DNA of 64,000 nucleotides from assembly GCF_000003855.2 (NCBI RefSeq), contig NW_003101676.1, forward strand, positions 2,039,287 through 2,103,286, given 5' to 3'. The notes below the pieces were generated by a model. It was not told the DNA's origin, did not search any database, and saw only the letters and a list, made by a program, of their open reading frames with translations. Both the position numbers and the translations under genes were made by a program. This stretch comes from Blastomyces gilchristii SLH14081 (lineage: Eukaryota; Ascomycota; Eurotiomycetes; Onygenales; Ajellomycetaceae). How positions within the stretch are numbered: position 1 is the stretch's first letter; every line of letters starts with the position of its first letter. Below are positions 23,341 through 34,539 of the stretch, in pieces.

Positions 23341-23715
23341 TCTGTTAAAACAGCTATATACTATCTTTTAATAATTTGTTTCATTACAGTCTCTCTTTAT
23401 TTTACTTTACTTTTTTCTTTCTATTCTTTTCTTTCTATCTATTTAATGTGTCTATCTTTAAGACTTTGTTCTCTTTTCTTTTGTCATGATATTGTCAAAT
23501 AATTTCAAAGTATCAGAAGATGTTATAATACTGCAATTTGTAAACAGTTTTTGTATTCTGAGCTGGAATTTTCTGATTTTACATATCTGAAAGTGATGAA
23601 TGTATAATAGTTAACTTTACAGATATAGGAAAAACCCTGAGAACTAAAAGTTCTCAGGTAGATGTCATAGTCTCTGACTACACATATCTATAATTGAAGA
23701 ATAATAATAATAATA
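23341..23715 (+). other. LINE1 3' UTR and TAA-repeat tail
   Basis: This is non-coding, and related copies lie at 36884-37255 and in reverse at 27796-28123. It ends with TCTATAATTGAAG followed by AAT/TAA repeats (23701-23715). The stretch just before contains an inverted repeat, CCTGAGAACTAAAAGTTCTCAGG at 23636-23658, conserved in LINE2, which can form a hairpin that the reverse transcriptase might recognise. Confidence 0.8.
23636..23658 (+). promoter_or_regulatory. Conserved 3' UTR hairpin of the LINE
   Basis: The arms CCTGAGAACT and AGTTCTCAGG pair perfectly around a short AAA loop. The same hairpin is present in LINE2 at 37175-37197. In SINE-L the corresponding region (27861-27883, reverse) is partly changed. 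A role in 3' end recognition is inference. Confidence 0.6.
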
Positions 23716-24066
23716 ATCACACAGATTCATCTCACAGATGAATCACTTTCTGTGAGATTATCTCTATTAAAGAGAAGTATTTACAAGTTAATCTTTCACT
23801 CATTCTTATAAATCATTATTCTTTAACACTGTAGAGTTGTAAGAAATTTTTCATTCTTTTATCAACTCTCTAGAATTGTAGAATCAAGATATCTGTAGTC
23901 TGCAATCACTCTTTATAGTTATATAGAAAGATTAAGATCTGTGATTCGTAATTATTGTTTATTTACTACAGTGATCTGACTGTTTCATGAGATTATTTAT
24001 AGTGTAAATAAACCTCTTTAGAGTAGTATAAATATCTCAGATCTGTCTATGAAATCTTATCTTCTC
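23716..24066 (-). other. B3 3' non-coding region, continued
   Basis: This matches 34846-35270 of B2 and 56200-56540 of B1 (reverse). No gene is present. The last eight bases (ATCTTCTC, 24059-24066) are the left duplication of MITE M1. Confidence 0.7.
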
Positions 24067-24571
24067 TAGACTGACCGTGTAACCGTGTCTGAGATCAGAA
24101 TCATAATATTTGATGATTTCATTATCAATTTAACTGATCTTATTACAAAGTTTTAAGATTACATAGTAGTTTTATACTGTCTCAGTGAGACTTACTGTCT
24201 ACTCTTATCACATTTTTTAAATGAGATCATGATTTTCACTTCTCAATTTAAATTCTTTTTATTGGTTTAAATGACTTTAAATCTCATTTGAGCGTTATCA
24301 AAAAGCGTTACTTTTTAAAAAATTAAAAATAGTCTAAAAAAACCTTAAAATGTCTAGAAATAGTTACTTTATATCAAGAATGGCACTAAATGAGATCAAA
24401 TGAGATCACTTTCTTATTTTTTCTAAGTCATGGTTCTATTTTGAGATCTGATAAATAGTCACTTTGCATGTTTTTTTAATGATTAGTCCTAGCGGGATTC
24501 ACGCCAAGAAATGTATGAAACTAGATCAAATGAGATCAAACGTGAAATTCATAATTTCAGTGATCAGTTCA
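24067..24571 (+). mobile_element. MITE M1 (505 bp, HAT-L type ends)
   Basis: It starts TAGACTGACCGTGTAACCG and ends CAGTTCA, with an exact 8-bp duplication ATCTTCTC at 24059-24066 and 24572-24579. B2 (near 35272) shows the empty site. It encodes nothing. Of the four copies it is the most mutated on its right side. Confidence 0.88.
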
Positions 24572-24969
24572 ATCTTCTCTTCTCTTTTTCCGTAACAGCT
24601 TTCATTCTTATGAACTGTAAGTATTCTCATTCATTTATGAAGTGTTTTCACTCAGATAATGAAGATAGAGTGTTTCTAATAATATTCATATATTAATTCA
24701 AGACCTTCTTAAGAATAAAACATTTTTCAAATTCAACATCTTTATAAATAATATCTGACTACTGTTAAGCTTTTTATAAGTGTCTCTGTAATATCTCTGA
24801 TTACTTTCTATTAGCTGATGAAGTAGAGATATTGCTATCTATAACAGTGTCTTTATCTTCTTTAGCTCTGCTACTTTATCTGATCTTCAGATCAGCAGTT
24901 AACTTTGTACCTCTCTCAGACTAGTCTCTGACTCTCAGCAGTATAATTTCACTCTTTACTATAAGTCTC
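24572..24969 (-). other. B3 3' non-coding region between M1 and M2
   Basis: This matches 35275-35663 of B2. No gene. It ends with TAAGTCTC (24962-24969), duplicated after M2. Confidence 0.7.
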
Positions 24970-25475
24970 TAGACTGGCCGCTGAGACCATGAATTTCACA
25001 TTTGGTCCTATTTAGTCTGATCTCATATATTTCTTGGCATGAATCGCGCTGGGACTAGCCATTAAAAAAACATGCAAAGTGACTATATATCAGATCTTAA
25101 AATGAAACCATGACTTGAAAAAAATGTGAAAGTGGTCTCATTTGATCCCATTTAGTCCTATTCTTGGCATAAAGTTACTATTTTTAGACATTTTAAGGTG
25201 TTTTTTAAACTATTTTTAATTTTTTAAAAAGTAACACTTTTTGGTAACACTTAAATGAGATTTAAAGTCATTTAAAGCAATAAAAATAATTTAAATTGAG
25301 AAGTGAAAATCATGATCTCATTTGAAAAATGTGACAAGAGTAGACAGTAAGTCTCACTGAGACAGTATGAAACTACTATCTAATGTTAAAACTGTGTAAT
25401 GGGATCAGTCGAATTGGTAATGAAACTATCAAAAAATCTGGTTCTGGTCTCAGACACGGTCACACGGTCAGTCTA
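24970..25475 (-). mobile_element. MITE M2 (506 bp)
   Basis: It starts TAGACTGGCCGCTGAGACC and ends CACACGGTCAGTCTA, in reverse orientation relative to M1. An exact 8-bp duplication TAAGTCTC lies at 24962-24969 and 25476-25483, and the B2 empty site TAAGTCTCTCTG lies near 35656. It keeps several GG and CG sites, so it is less mutated than the LTR elements. Non-coding. Confidence 0.92.
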
Positions 25476-27795
25476 TAAGTCTCTCTGTAAGTAATTTCTT
25501 ACAGATTCTAGCTGATAGTCTCTATAAAGCCTCTAATGCTGTCAGTGCTCTCTGCAGTCTTATAGACTTATAATCATCTTCTCTCTAGTCACATAGTCTC
25601 TGATCAGATATATGTAAATATGTCTAGATTCTCTATCAATGATTCTTACACTGCAGCGCATTTCTGTAATTCCGATATTAATAGAAGATAAGTCTCTGAG
25701 TATTTACAAAATCTGAGTAATTAAGACAATGCAAATGCTATAAATTCATAATAAGAGTTATTCTGAGTAGATGAGCTCTCTCTTTACATCTCAATAATTT
25801 TGAAACTGAATACTTTAGTATAACTGAGAAAGTGAACACAGCTTTATAAGAAGTATCTGATAATATATATAAATAATCAGTCTTCAAGACTCTGCTATAA
25901 CTGTGCACACTCTGATATTTAACTTTCTTACAGTCTGTACAATTTCAGCAGTCTTTATATCAAATATAATAATTATCTGTATTATGAGCATGATACTCTT
26001 TACTTCTTTAAAGAGAAGAATTAATAGTTGTGAAGAGATTGAGTATTATAGATAATAAGAATATAAGTATAAATTTTCCTTATTTTTTCTTTATTAATTA
26101 CTAAATTGTATTCACAGCTCAGTTTTTATTTGTCTTTATTTTATAACTTAATAATAATATGATTTCTTCTTCTCTTTATGTATGCTGCAGACTGTTCATC
26201 TTAGTAGAAACTTATTATCTTTATAGAGTAGAGTTTGTAAATGATAGTATTAATATCTTTATTATAATTAGATTCTTAGTGAAGACTGTATCATTCTGAC
26301 TTATTGAAATTTATAATATGAAAGTTATATCTCAGCTTTCACAGATATCTTATATACTTAGATAATTATTAAGTGAACTTGTTCATCTTATCAGAATACT
26401 TGTATCACTGAATCTTGAATCAGAGCTTATAATCTTACTTCTCTAAGTCAATAATTTCTTTAATCTGATATTCTCTTTCACTCTTTAATACTTTATAAAT
26501 AGAGTGATGAGTTATAGAGTTCTCTTTTAAGAATTTCTTATATTCACAGAGTAAAGAGATATGAAGAATATTATATATTTATAACTTAGATAACAGATTC
26601 AATCTATAGAACTATAAGCTAATTTTCTTTATAATCTTATAAGACTCTGTCTATAAGAGATTTAGCTTCTTACTAGATCTCTATATAATAATGTTTTTCA
26701 GACTTAGTCAGACTCTATTATCTTTCTTAAAACTCTTTATAATATACTTAAAGTAAGAGTAACTCTTTTAATACTCTTAAGTGTTTTTCAAGAATTTACA
26801 GACTTTCTTCTGAATATTCTGAATTCTCTCAGTCTATTCACAGATATTATCACACTCTATAGTATACTCTCACAGATTTATTAAGATTATCTATAAGTAA
26901 GTCTCAGTGAGTATTATGAAGAGAGTTTTACTTATACTAACATGCTTTAAGTTATTATATATAAACTCTGTGAGTGATAATTAATACACTTATTTATTCT
27001 GATTGTAATTAATAAAGCACTGCAGATACTGTTTTAAAATACTTATCAGATATTCTATCTGATTATCTGTCTATTAATAAAAAGTTATACTTAGATCTTA
27101 TCAGATCTTTAGTATAATTATCAGATCAGATCAGAACTCTATTACAAAGATTAATTCGCTATTTAAGATAATGTTTATAGATAACTCATACAATCAGATT
27201 ACATTACAGATGAAGATATAAGTTAAATTCTTTAACTTTAAGTTCTTATAAGTGAGTATAAAGTGTGTTACCTTAATAAAGTAATCTATTACCATCAGCA
27301 CACTGTTAAAACAGGTATTATATATATTCTTACTTTCAGAGAGACTTATAAAAGTGTTTATTTCTACCTATTCTCAAGATTTCTACAGAATAAGTAGAGA
27401 AGTAAGTTCTTTATATAATCTGAATCACACTACTTATAAATTCTGATAAATAGTATAAGAATTCACTATCTTCTTTATAAGTTCTTATATCTTCAGTTAG
27501 ATGTATTTTCTTATAAGTAACTTATAAGTTCTAGTATCTGTAAAATAAATCACTAGAGAAGAGTTATAATACTTTTTAACAAGTTTTATATATAGAATCT
27601 CATTTATAGATATATAAATTCAGTTCTCTCTTTATAAGAGATTATTTAAGTCTCTTTAATTCTTTATTTCTGCAGAATTGATCTCTGCTATAATCAGTTT
27701 CTGAATATACTGAGTATATTTATTCTTTAGTTACAGTTCTGACAATCTGAATAGAAGATTTTATAAAGACTTATACTCTGTTTTCTCTTATATCA
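25476..27795 (-). pseudogene. B3 3' region, chromodomain and integrase C-terminus
   Basis: The first part (to about 26340) is 3' non-coding sequence shared with B1 and B2. Reading leftward on the minus strand, the chromodomain occupies about 26545-26370 and the integrase C-terminal and core regions occupy 27780-26560. Stops are everywhere. The chromodomain in chromoviruses steers integration to marked heterochromatin. It ends in TCTCTTATATCA (27784-27795), the left duplication of SINE-L. Confidence 0.7.
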
Positions 27796-28867
27796 TTATT
27801 ATTATTATTATTATTCTTCAATTATAGATGTATGCAGTCAGAGACTATGATATCTATCTAAGAATCTTTAGTTCTCAGGGTTTTTCCTATATCTATAGAG
27901 TCAACTATTATACACTTATTAATTTCAGATATACAAAATCAGAAAATTCCAGCTCAGAATATAAAAACTGTTTATAAATTACAGTATTTCAACACCTTTT
28001 AATACTTTGAAATCATTTAAAAATATCATGACAAAGAAAAAGAGAACATAGTCTTAAAGATAGACACATTAAATAGATAGATAGAAAAGAATAGAAAGAA
28101 ACAAGTACAGTAAAGAGAGCTACAGAATAAGATCTCTGCAGTTTACATCTTAAGCTATATACATATTTTAACACTCTATATAACTGACTGTTATCTCTGT
28201 TCTCTCAGACCTGCTTCAGAGGTTATCATTTCTTCTAAAGAGTCACTGCTCAGCTAGCTTCTGTAACTAGCTTACTCATAAGTGAGATTCTCACTAAGAA
28301 TAACATCAGAGCTACTCAATTCTAGTTAAGTCTCTAATCTTCTAACTATCAATCTCAGCATTTAAGTCTATCAATTGACTGTCACAGTCTTGCTTATACT
28401 AATCATCTATTAAGAGCATCTAGGCCTTGTCTCACCTAGGTTCTTACTAGGCTCAGAGTGTTCTAATCAGATAGTTTTTAAATCTCATTCTCTAAAAGTG
28501 AGTGTCTAGAGTGAGAGAGATGAGACCTGACCAGTTAAGCTTGATAATGATTCACTATTCTGTGAGCACTCTAGATCTCAATCACTCTAGTACTGATCTA
28601 ACTTGAAGCATCTGAGAGGCTGTTAATTCTAAGATCAGTGAGAATTAGCACTCAGAAACCTCTGAGATGAATATCTTAAGCTTGATAATGATTCACTATA
28701 GTGCACCTGAGGGCCTTCAGTACTGTTTTATGACTTAACAGTAGAAGCTGTGGTTAAGATGGCCCTTGCAGGGTTCGAACCTGCCCCCTCTTGACATTTA
28801 TTCCCCGGGGGGGAAGGCCGCTAATTGAGGCTTCATGATAGCATAGTTAACCACTACGTCACTGAGC
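27796..28867 (-). mobile_element. SINE-L: 1.07-kb tRNA-headed retroposon with a LINE-derived 3' end
   Basis: An exact 12-bp duplication TCTCTTATATCA flanks it at 27784-27795 and 28868-28879, and the empty site is single-copy in B2 at 58254-58265. On the minus strand the head (28867 to about 28756) has A box TGACGTAGTGG (28861-28851), a CAT anticodon-like loop and B box GGTTCGAACCC (28781-28771) inside a perfect 5-bp T stem. A body of about 630 bp follows. The last roughly 328 bp (28123-27796) match the LINE 3' UTR and end in the same TAA tail. It is too long for a classical SINE, so a chimeric retroposon made by template switching is an alternative. Confidence 0.85.
28768..28867 (-). promoter_or_regulatory. 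tRNA-Met-like Pol III head of SINE-L
   Basis: The A box lies at 28851-28861 and the B box at 28771-28781 on the minus strand. The anticodon-like arm at 28828-28844 has a seven-base loop ATCATGA (anticodon CAT) and four of five stem pairs. The T arm at 28768-28784 pairs in all five positions. About 43 nt separate the two arms, far more than a normal variable region, so it is not a functional tRNA gene. Tentatively derived from tRNA-Met. Confidence 0.65.
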
Positions 28868-31800
28868 TCTCTTATATCAGATCTTTCACAGTACTTCTTA
28901 AAGTCTATAAACTCTTCAGATTATAGATACTCTCTCTGAGAATCTTTGTAAATATTCACAAAGTGTTAACTCTCAGTGTTATAAAGAGAAGTTGTACAGA
29001 CTTCTTCTCTCTCTTCTTTCTATTCTTTTATAGAGAATTGAGAGACTCTTTAATTAATCTCTTTGTAATACTCAGTCTGAGTATTCTATAAAGCTTTTCT
29101 ATCTTCTCTAGTCTCTCTATATCTGTTATTCTGATTTTCTTAATATAGTCAGATCTGTGAGAGAGTTTATCTGCTAAGTTCTTGGTTTTCTTAATATACT
29201 CTATCTTAAATCAGAATTCACTCAGTATCTGAGCTCAGTGAATTTACTATTATAAGAGTTTCTTAATTAAAGTAAACTATTATAAGATATTATAATCAGT
29301 TCTAACTGTAATCACTGTTATAAGACTTTTAAAATAGTAATATCAGTAACAGAAGAATTTCACTATTATAAGAAGCTTTTAATTATAAATATTATAGTTA
29401 ATCTCTGCAGATTACATCTTTTATAAGAAAAAGATTACTGAAACTCAATTCTTATTTAACTGTAGTTATAAGACTATTTCTAAAATTATAAAGAAGAAGA
29501 TATCTATCTTTAATCTGATTAAGAGTAAGAAATTAAAGTGAAACAGTATTACTGTATCTATGAATATCTATTCTAATCTTATAAAAACTCTGTAAACTTT
29601 TAAAGTAAGAAAGTTCTTACAGCTCTTTCTTCTTAATAATCTTTTCATTCTTTATTTATAGAAAAACTTCTTCTTATTTTCACTCTTCAGTATATCTGTA
29701 AGAGTTCAGAAGATTCTTATAAATACAAAGATAAACTGTCTATAGAAATTAATAAAGCTTAGAAAGATCTGAATCTTATAAATACTAGTTAACTCTGATT
29801 ATAATAGAATAATCTCAATCTGTAAAGATTTCATCTGAATATTATCTACAGTGATTATATATTCTAGAAAATTAATTCAGCAGACACTGAAGTTATACTT
29901 TATAAGCTTAATATATAGTTATATCTTATCTAACATCTTTAATATAGTTTATACATGCTCAGTGTGTTCTTTCTTCTTTACAGAGTATATTATAATACTA
30001 TTCAGATATATTATTACAGAGATATTCAGATATATATGAAGTATTTTAATAATAAAAGACTGAAATACTATAGAAGTATTAGTCAAATCAAAAAACATTA
30101 CTAGATATTCAAATAATCTCAGTATAGTTTTAAAGACAGTTTTTTTTTCATTCTCAGACTGTATTCACAGTTATATATATATATTAATTATATTTAGTTA
30201 TATGAATATAACAGCTCTTATAAGACAGTTGATTATATTCTTAATCAGAGATAGAAGATAGTGACTCTTTATAGTCTTGAAGTTCAGATTATAATAGTTT
30301 ATACACAATCTGAGATCTTTATTCTTCTTCTTTATAAATATTATAGAAGCTTCTGCACAGATTTATAAAGATTAGATAAAGTTATTTTTCAGATTCTTCT
30401 TTATATAAGCTCACAGAGCTTCTGTCTTATGATGAGAGAGTTCATAGATTAATTTCTAGAGAAATTTCTAGTTTTTTATTAAATCTATTATCAGATTCTT
30501 CTCATAGTGAGATAAAAGCTTAGCTATCTTAGCTGAACTGAATATCTCTATAAGATCTTAATATTTCTCTGATATCTGAAGCTCAGTTTTCATAACTGTG
30601 AAGTTCTCAGATATTTATATAGTTATTATATAGATAATCTTATCTTCTCTAATTAACTTTACAGTATTAATCAATTCTATCTCTGTGAGTAAGTCTGTTA
30701 ATACTGATTAAAAGTATAAATAAGACTTATAAACAGCTATGTATGAATTATGTCTTTTAAGTTATATAAATTTTAAATATATATTATCTGTGATATCTGT
30801 AATAATCATAGTTTCTGTAAATCTTCTTCAAGTTCTAGAGAGATTTTATAATTTAATAATAACTCTTATAAGTCTCTCAGCTCTCAGATCTGAGTTCTCA
30901 TACTCTACTTATTATAAGAGCAGATTCTCAGTTTTCATCACTCAGTTTATTTACTCTTTAAGCTTTAGAAACACTATAGTAATCTGAAATTCTGAGTTCA
31001 TCAATACTTCTCATACTTATAGAGTAGTAGTACTGTGATGTAATCTCTCTTTATAAGTATATATTTTCATTAAGAGAGTAACAGATTCAGATATCAGCTT
31101 TAAGACTCTGAAGAAGATAATTACTGACTCTGTTTATAACTTCTCAAATTTCTATTTTAATTTATCAGAATAGTTTATATAGACATATTCTAATTTAAAA
31201 TAGATAAAGTAGAGACTCTTTTTCTTAGTCTCTCTATTATATACTCTATTTATAGAAGCTTATAAAGCTCTTTCTCTCTGCTTAGTAATCTGATATAAAT
31301 CTCTCTATACTCTGTTATCTTTCTCTAATAAGTCTGTTCTCTGTTATTCTAGCTCTTGTAGAGTTGATTAATAGTCTGCTCTTTACAGATATATAACTCT
31401 CACAGTAATCTATAAATAATTAATAAGAGTTATTAATTTCTTCAGAGTTAAGAGCTTAGAGTCTTACTTAATAAGCTTATTTTATATATCTTTATTCAAT
31501 CTCTTTATAAATATTATCATTCAGATCTTATTTCTGAGCTTTGTTTTCATAGATTTTAATTTATATTATAATTTTATAAAGTGCTATGAGTAGTCTTTAT
31601 CAGATTTCTCATCTCTTTTTTTAATATTAATAATTACAGCTCAGACATTCTCTGTTCAGCTTATAAAGTCTCTTAACTTATTCTCTAGATAGATTTTAAG
31701 AACAGATCAGTGAGATTCTTTATAATTATTCTCTAGATAATTCAGTCAGTTCTTGACTTTAATATAGTAGAGATCTGTTATTGTATAGATAACAGCTTCT

Positions 31801-32279
31801 TTATTCTTTATATTACATAGTCAGACTTATAAGTCAATTTTAAATACAAATATATAAAGGCTTTTATAGATTGTAATTCAATAGATAATCTTAAGTAGTT
31901 ACAGCTTAAGAAAGTTTCTTTTCAGTTCATAAGTATCTCTGAAGATTATATCTAGAGACTTGATTTAAGAGTGTTTATAGATATTAAGTATTTCTTATAG
32001 AAAAATAGCTTGATTCTGTAAAAGATACTCAAGAATGTTCTTTATTAAGATTAATTTATTTATGAGTTCAGAGAGTTTCTCTGTCACAGATATAAAGAAT
32101 AATGTTTTATAAGTAATTAATAAGTTCTCTAAGACTTCTTATACAGAGATTATTCATGATTCAGATAGCTACTTCTGAGTGTCTACAGTAGAGTTCACAG
32201 AGATTAAAGTATATAAGTTTCTAGTTCTTTCAGTTATAACAGACAGTTGCTGACTGACAGAGCTTGAAATGTAAGAATA
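28868..32279 (-). pseudogene. B3 gag-pol remnant: integrase, RNase H, RT, protease, gag
   Basis: Read on the minus strand from 32279 down, this is collinear with B1 (44358 to about 47800) and B2 (58254-62166). The RT block lies near 30150-30420 and the gag zinc-knuckle region near 31170-31260. There is no open frame of useful length; TGG has become TGA throughout. The 3' side (28868-28879) carries the SINE-L duplication. Confidence 0.78.
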
Positions 32280-32526
32280 AGTACTTACAGATAATTATTT
32301 AAGTATTTACAGCTTGATATGATATATACTAATAGTGACTAGAAGAATTCACAGTAAAAAGATAAATGTAGAGATTAAATATATAATAGTATTCAAGCTG
32401 AGTTATGAATAGTAGTTGTGAACTTCAGTCTATATAGTTGTGTGTACTCAAGAGCCGCTAACTCTATTCATTACATAAGAGATAGAAATAAAGGTAAAGA
32501 ATCCGTAAGAAGCGGGATTTCTTACA
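32280..32526 (-). repeat. 5' LTR of B3
   Basis: A 247-bp reverse-oriented LTR. The inner (left) end is mutated (TACTTACAGATAATTATTT) while the outer (right) end keeps AAGAATCCGTAAGAAGCGGG and TTCTTACA. It abuts Gypsy-A sequence with no recognisable TSD. Confidence 0.82.
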
Positions 32527-33792
32527 CTTAGCTTCTGCTTCAGCCTGTCACTGTGTACACAAGGCTTTGATCTTATTTAGAGTTCTTGTATATATACAGA
32601 GTTTTACTTTCAGTTCAGCAGTCTCAGTTGCTTTTCTTACTACTTTAAGTAAACTCTCTGAGAGGTTCTGCATATCTTTCAGTTCAGATAGCAGAGAAGA
32701 GTATTATTTATATTAACTAGAGAAGATATTCATTTCAGAAGATTTTCATTAATTATACAGTGTCTATTATTTTATAATTTCTGTTATTATTATATAACTT
32801 CAGTGATAACTATCTCTCTTTTATTCTTCTGAGTAGAGAGTAGACTTCTTTGAATCTGATTTACTACTTTTATTCTCTTTCTCACATCTTCTTATATTCA
32901 TATATGTGATATTTATCTGAGTGTGAAGTTTTCTCTCAATAAGCAGAGCAGTATTAATTGAATGCTCTTCTGCTCACTGCTTCTTTATTAGACTGACCAT
33001 GTGACCGTGTCTGAGACTAGGACCAGATTTTTTGATAGTTTCATTATCAATTTGACTGATCCCATTACACAGTTTTAACATTAGATAGTAGTCTCATACA
33101 GTTTCAGTGAGACTTACTGTCTACTCTTGTCACATTTTTCAAATGAGATCATGATTTCCACTTCTCAATTTAAATTATTTTTATTGCTTTAAATGACTTT
33201 AAATCTCATTTAAGTGTTACCAAAAAGTGTTACTTTTTAAAAAATTAAAAATAGTCTAAAAAAAACCTTAAAATGGCTAAAAATAGTAACTTTATGCCAA
33301 GAATGAGACTAAATGAAATCAAATGAAATCACTTTCTCATTTTTTTCAAGTCATGGTTTCATTTTAAGATCTGATATATAGTCACTTTGCATGTTTTTTT
33401 GATGGCTAGTCCCAGCGGGATTCACGCCAAGAAATGTATGAGACCAGACCAAAGGGGATCAAACATGAAATTCATGGTCCCGGCGGCCAGTCTATTCTTT
33501 ATATACTTTCTTCTGAGATGTTTTACAATCACTCTGATATGATAACTATAAATTACTTCACAGATGAAATTATTATGTTCTGAAGAAGTCTGTGCTTCTC
33601 ACTAGGCTTTAGACATGCTATCAGATGTGATTCAAAGATTGCTTAAGTTAATGTATAGTTACAGACGTACACTGGCTTCTTATATACATTATATTAAATT
33701 AATTAGTAGCCGCTAGAGCCCCTTTACATTTGTAAGTGTATTTAAAAGCAGCCGCGTTATTATCCGGCGGTCATACATTCTTCTAAACCACA
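32527..33792 (-). mobile_element. Gypsy-A fragment: 5' LTR and leader (minus strand)
   Basis: The 167-bp LTR at 33626-33792 (reverse) matches 5781-5947, and the leader 33503-33625 plus 32527-32980 matches 5948-6106 and then runs into the part lost in the N gap. MITE M3 splits it. The outer LTR end keeps GCCGCG and CCGGCGG. The rest of the element (gag, pol, 3' LTR) is absent, truncated at the B3 LTR. Confidence 0.75.
32989..33494 (+). mobile_element. MITE M3 (506 bp)
   Basis: It starts TAGACTGACCATGTGACCG and ends GGCGGCCAGTCTA, with an exact duplication TTCTTTAT at 32981-32988 and 33495-33502. It retains GG and CG near its right end (GGTCCCGGCGGCC). Non-coding, same orientation as M1. Confidence 0.92.
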
Positions 33793-34144
33793 ACTTAACT
33801 AATAGATAATGATTTAAAAATCTGATAATATAAAGAAAGCTGATTATAAGATTGTATATAAAACTCAATGAAAACTGAGCTATAAATACTCATTCAATTA
33901 AAACTGAACTAAGTTCACAATTACAGTGTTATTAAGATAAGACACTCAGCTATACTATAATAAGTAGTTAAATTAAAATATTAGATATATTAAGCAGATC
34001 TTCAATTCAAATTATATAATAAAGTTATTACTATAATAATCACTGATTATAACAATGATATTACACTATATACAAAGTACTGATAAGTCATACATAATCT
34101 AAAGACTTATATATAAATATTCATTTAAATCTATCTTAAGAATC
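33793..34144. other. Unassigned AT-rich stretch
   Basis: About 350 bp between the Gypsy-A LTR and the C3 LTR. It has no match to any other part of the window that I can see, no open frame and no terminal repeats. It is the only candidate for old non-repeat flank here, but it shows the same loss of CG, CC and GG. Confidence 0.5.
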
Positions 34145-34281
34145 TGTGGCGGGCTGCGCCCGATCAATCATATAGACTATTTCATTACACTTCACAGATT
34201 CCGCTGTAAGCTCCGATCCTCGGTCGCTGATCCTCGGCCGAAAAACTCATGGAATTTCTATTCTTCTGCTCTGAAGCTCCA
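34145..34281 (+). repeat. Family C 5' LTR of copy C3, first half
   Basis: It starts TGTGGCGGGCTGCGCCCGAT and continues through GC-rich, unmutated sequence (CCGATCCTCGGTCGCTGATC) until B2 interrupts it. The second half is at 62426-62564. In this plus-strand orientation it is the 5' LTR, because gag follows at 62864. The outer end is unmutated. Confidence 0.82.
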
Positions 34282-34539
34282 TGTAAGAATAAGTGCTCGC
34301 AGGCGATTATTCGGGTGTTTGCAGCTTGACGTGATATGTACTGTTAACTACTAGAAGTATTCATGATAGAAAGATAAAATGTAGAAGTTAAATATATAAT
34401 AGTATTCAAGCTAAGTTGTAAATAGTATTCATGAACTTCAGTCTATATAGTTGTGTGTAGTCAAGAGCTGCTAACTCTATTAATTACATAAGACATAGAA
34501 ATAGAGATAAAGAATCTGTGAGAAGTGAAATTTCTTATA
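34282..34539 (-). repeat. 3' LTR of B2
   Basis: The outer end (left) is unmutated (GTGCTCGCAGGCGATTATTC, then GACGTGATATG). The inner end reads AATCTGTGAGAAGTGAAATT, where the unmutated form has CCGCGAGGAGCGGG. The terminal CA has become TA. Confidence 0.85.

Larger units (their letters stand above)
1548..23715 (+). mobile_element. Full-length Tad1-like LINE (LINE1), split by HAT-L and SINE1
   Basis: A perfect 13-bp duplication, ATCACACAGATTC, flanks the element at 1535-1547 and 23716-23728, and uninterrupted B-family sequence joins across it. Removing HAT-L with its duplication and SINE1 with its duplication leaves about 7.6 kb. The order is a GC-rich 5' UTR with repeats, ORF1 with zinc knuckles, ORF2 with AP-like endonuclease, reverse transcriptase, RNase H and a terminal CCHC, a 3' UTR and a TAA-repeat tail. 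This is the Tad1-type architecture of fungal LINEs. Both ORFs carry many stops and several frameshifts, so this copy is dead. Confidence 0.9.
982..32526 (-). mobile_element. Chromovirus-type Ty3/gypsy element B3, full length, heavily nested
   Basis: The element has LTRs at 982-1237 and 32280-32526 and lies on the minus strand, so the right LTR is the 5' one. The two LTRs share variants absent from the B1 and B2 LTRs (for example AGTAC near the end and TAGTAG in the middle), so they are a true pair. The internal order on the minus strand is gag, protease, RT, RNase H, integrase, chromodomain, then a long 3' region. Insertions are LINE1 (1548-23715), M1 (24067-24571), M2 (24970-25475) and SINE-L (27796-28867). 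No matching TSD flanks B3 (AAAAC on the left, CTTAG on the right), and its two neighbours belong to different families, which points to rearrangement or target deletion. Confidence 0.85.

Noticed and set aside
28756..28867. Functional tRNA-Met gene
   Set aside because: The T arm and anticodon-like loop fit, but about 43 nt lie between the two arms and no acceptor stem forms. It is the head of a retroposon.
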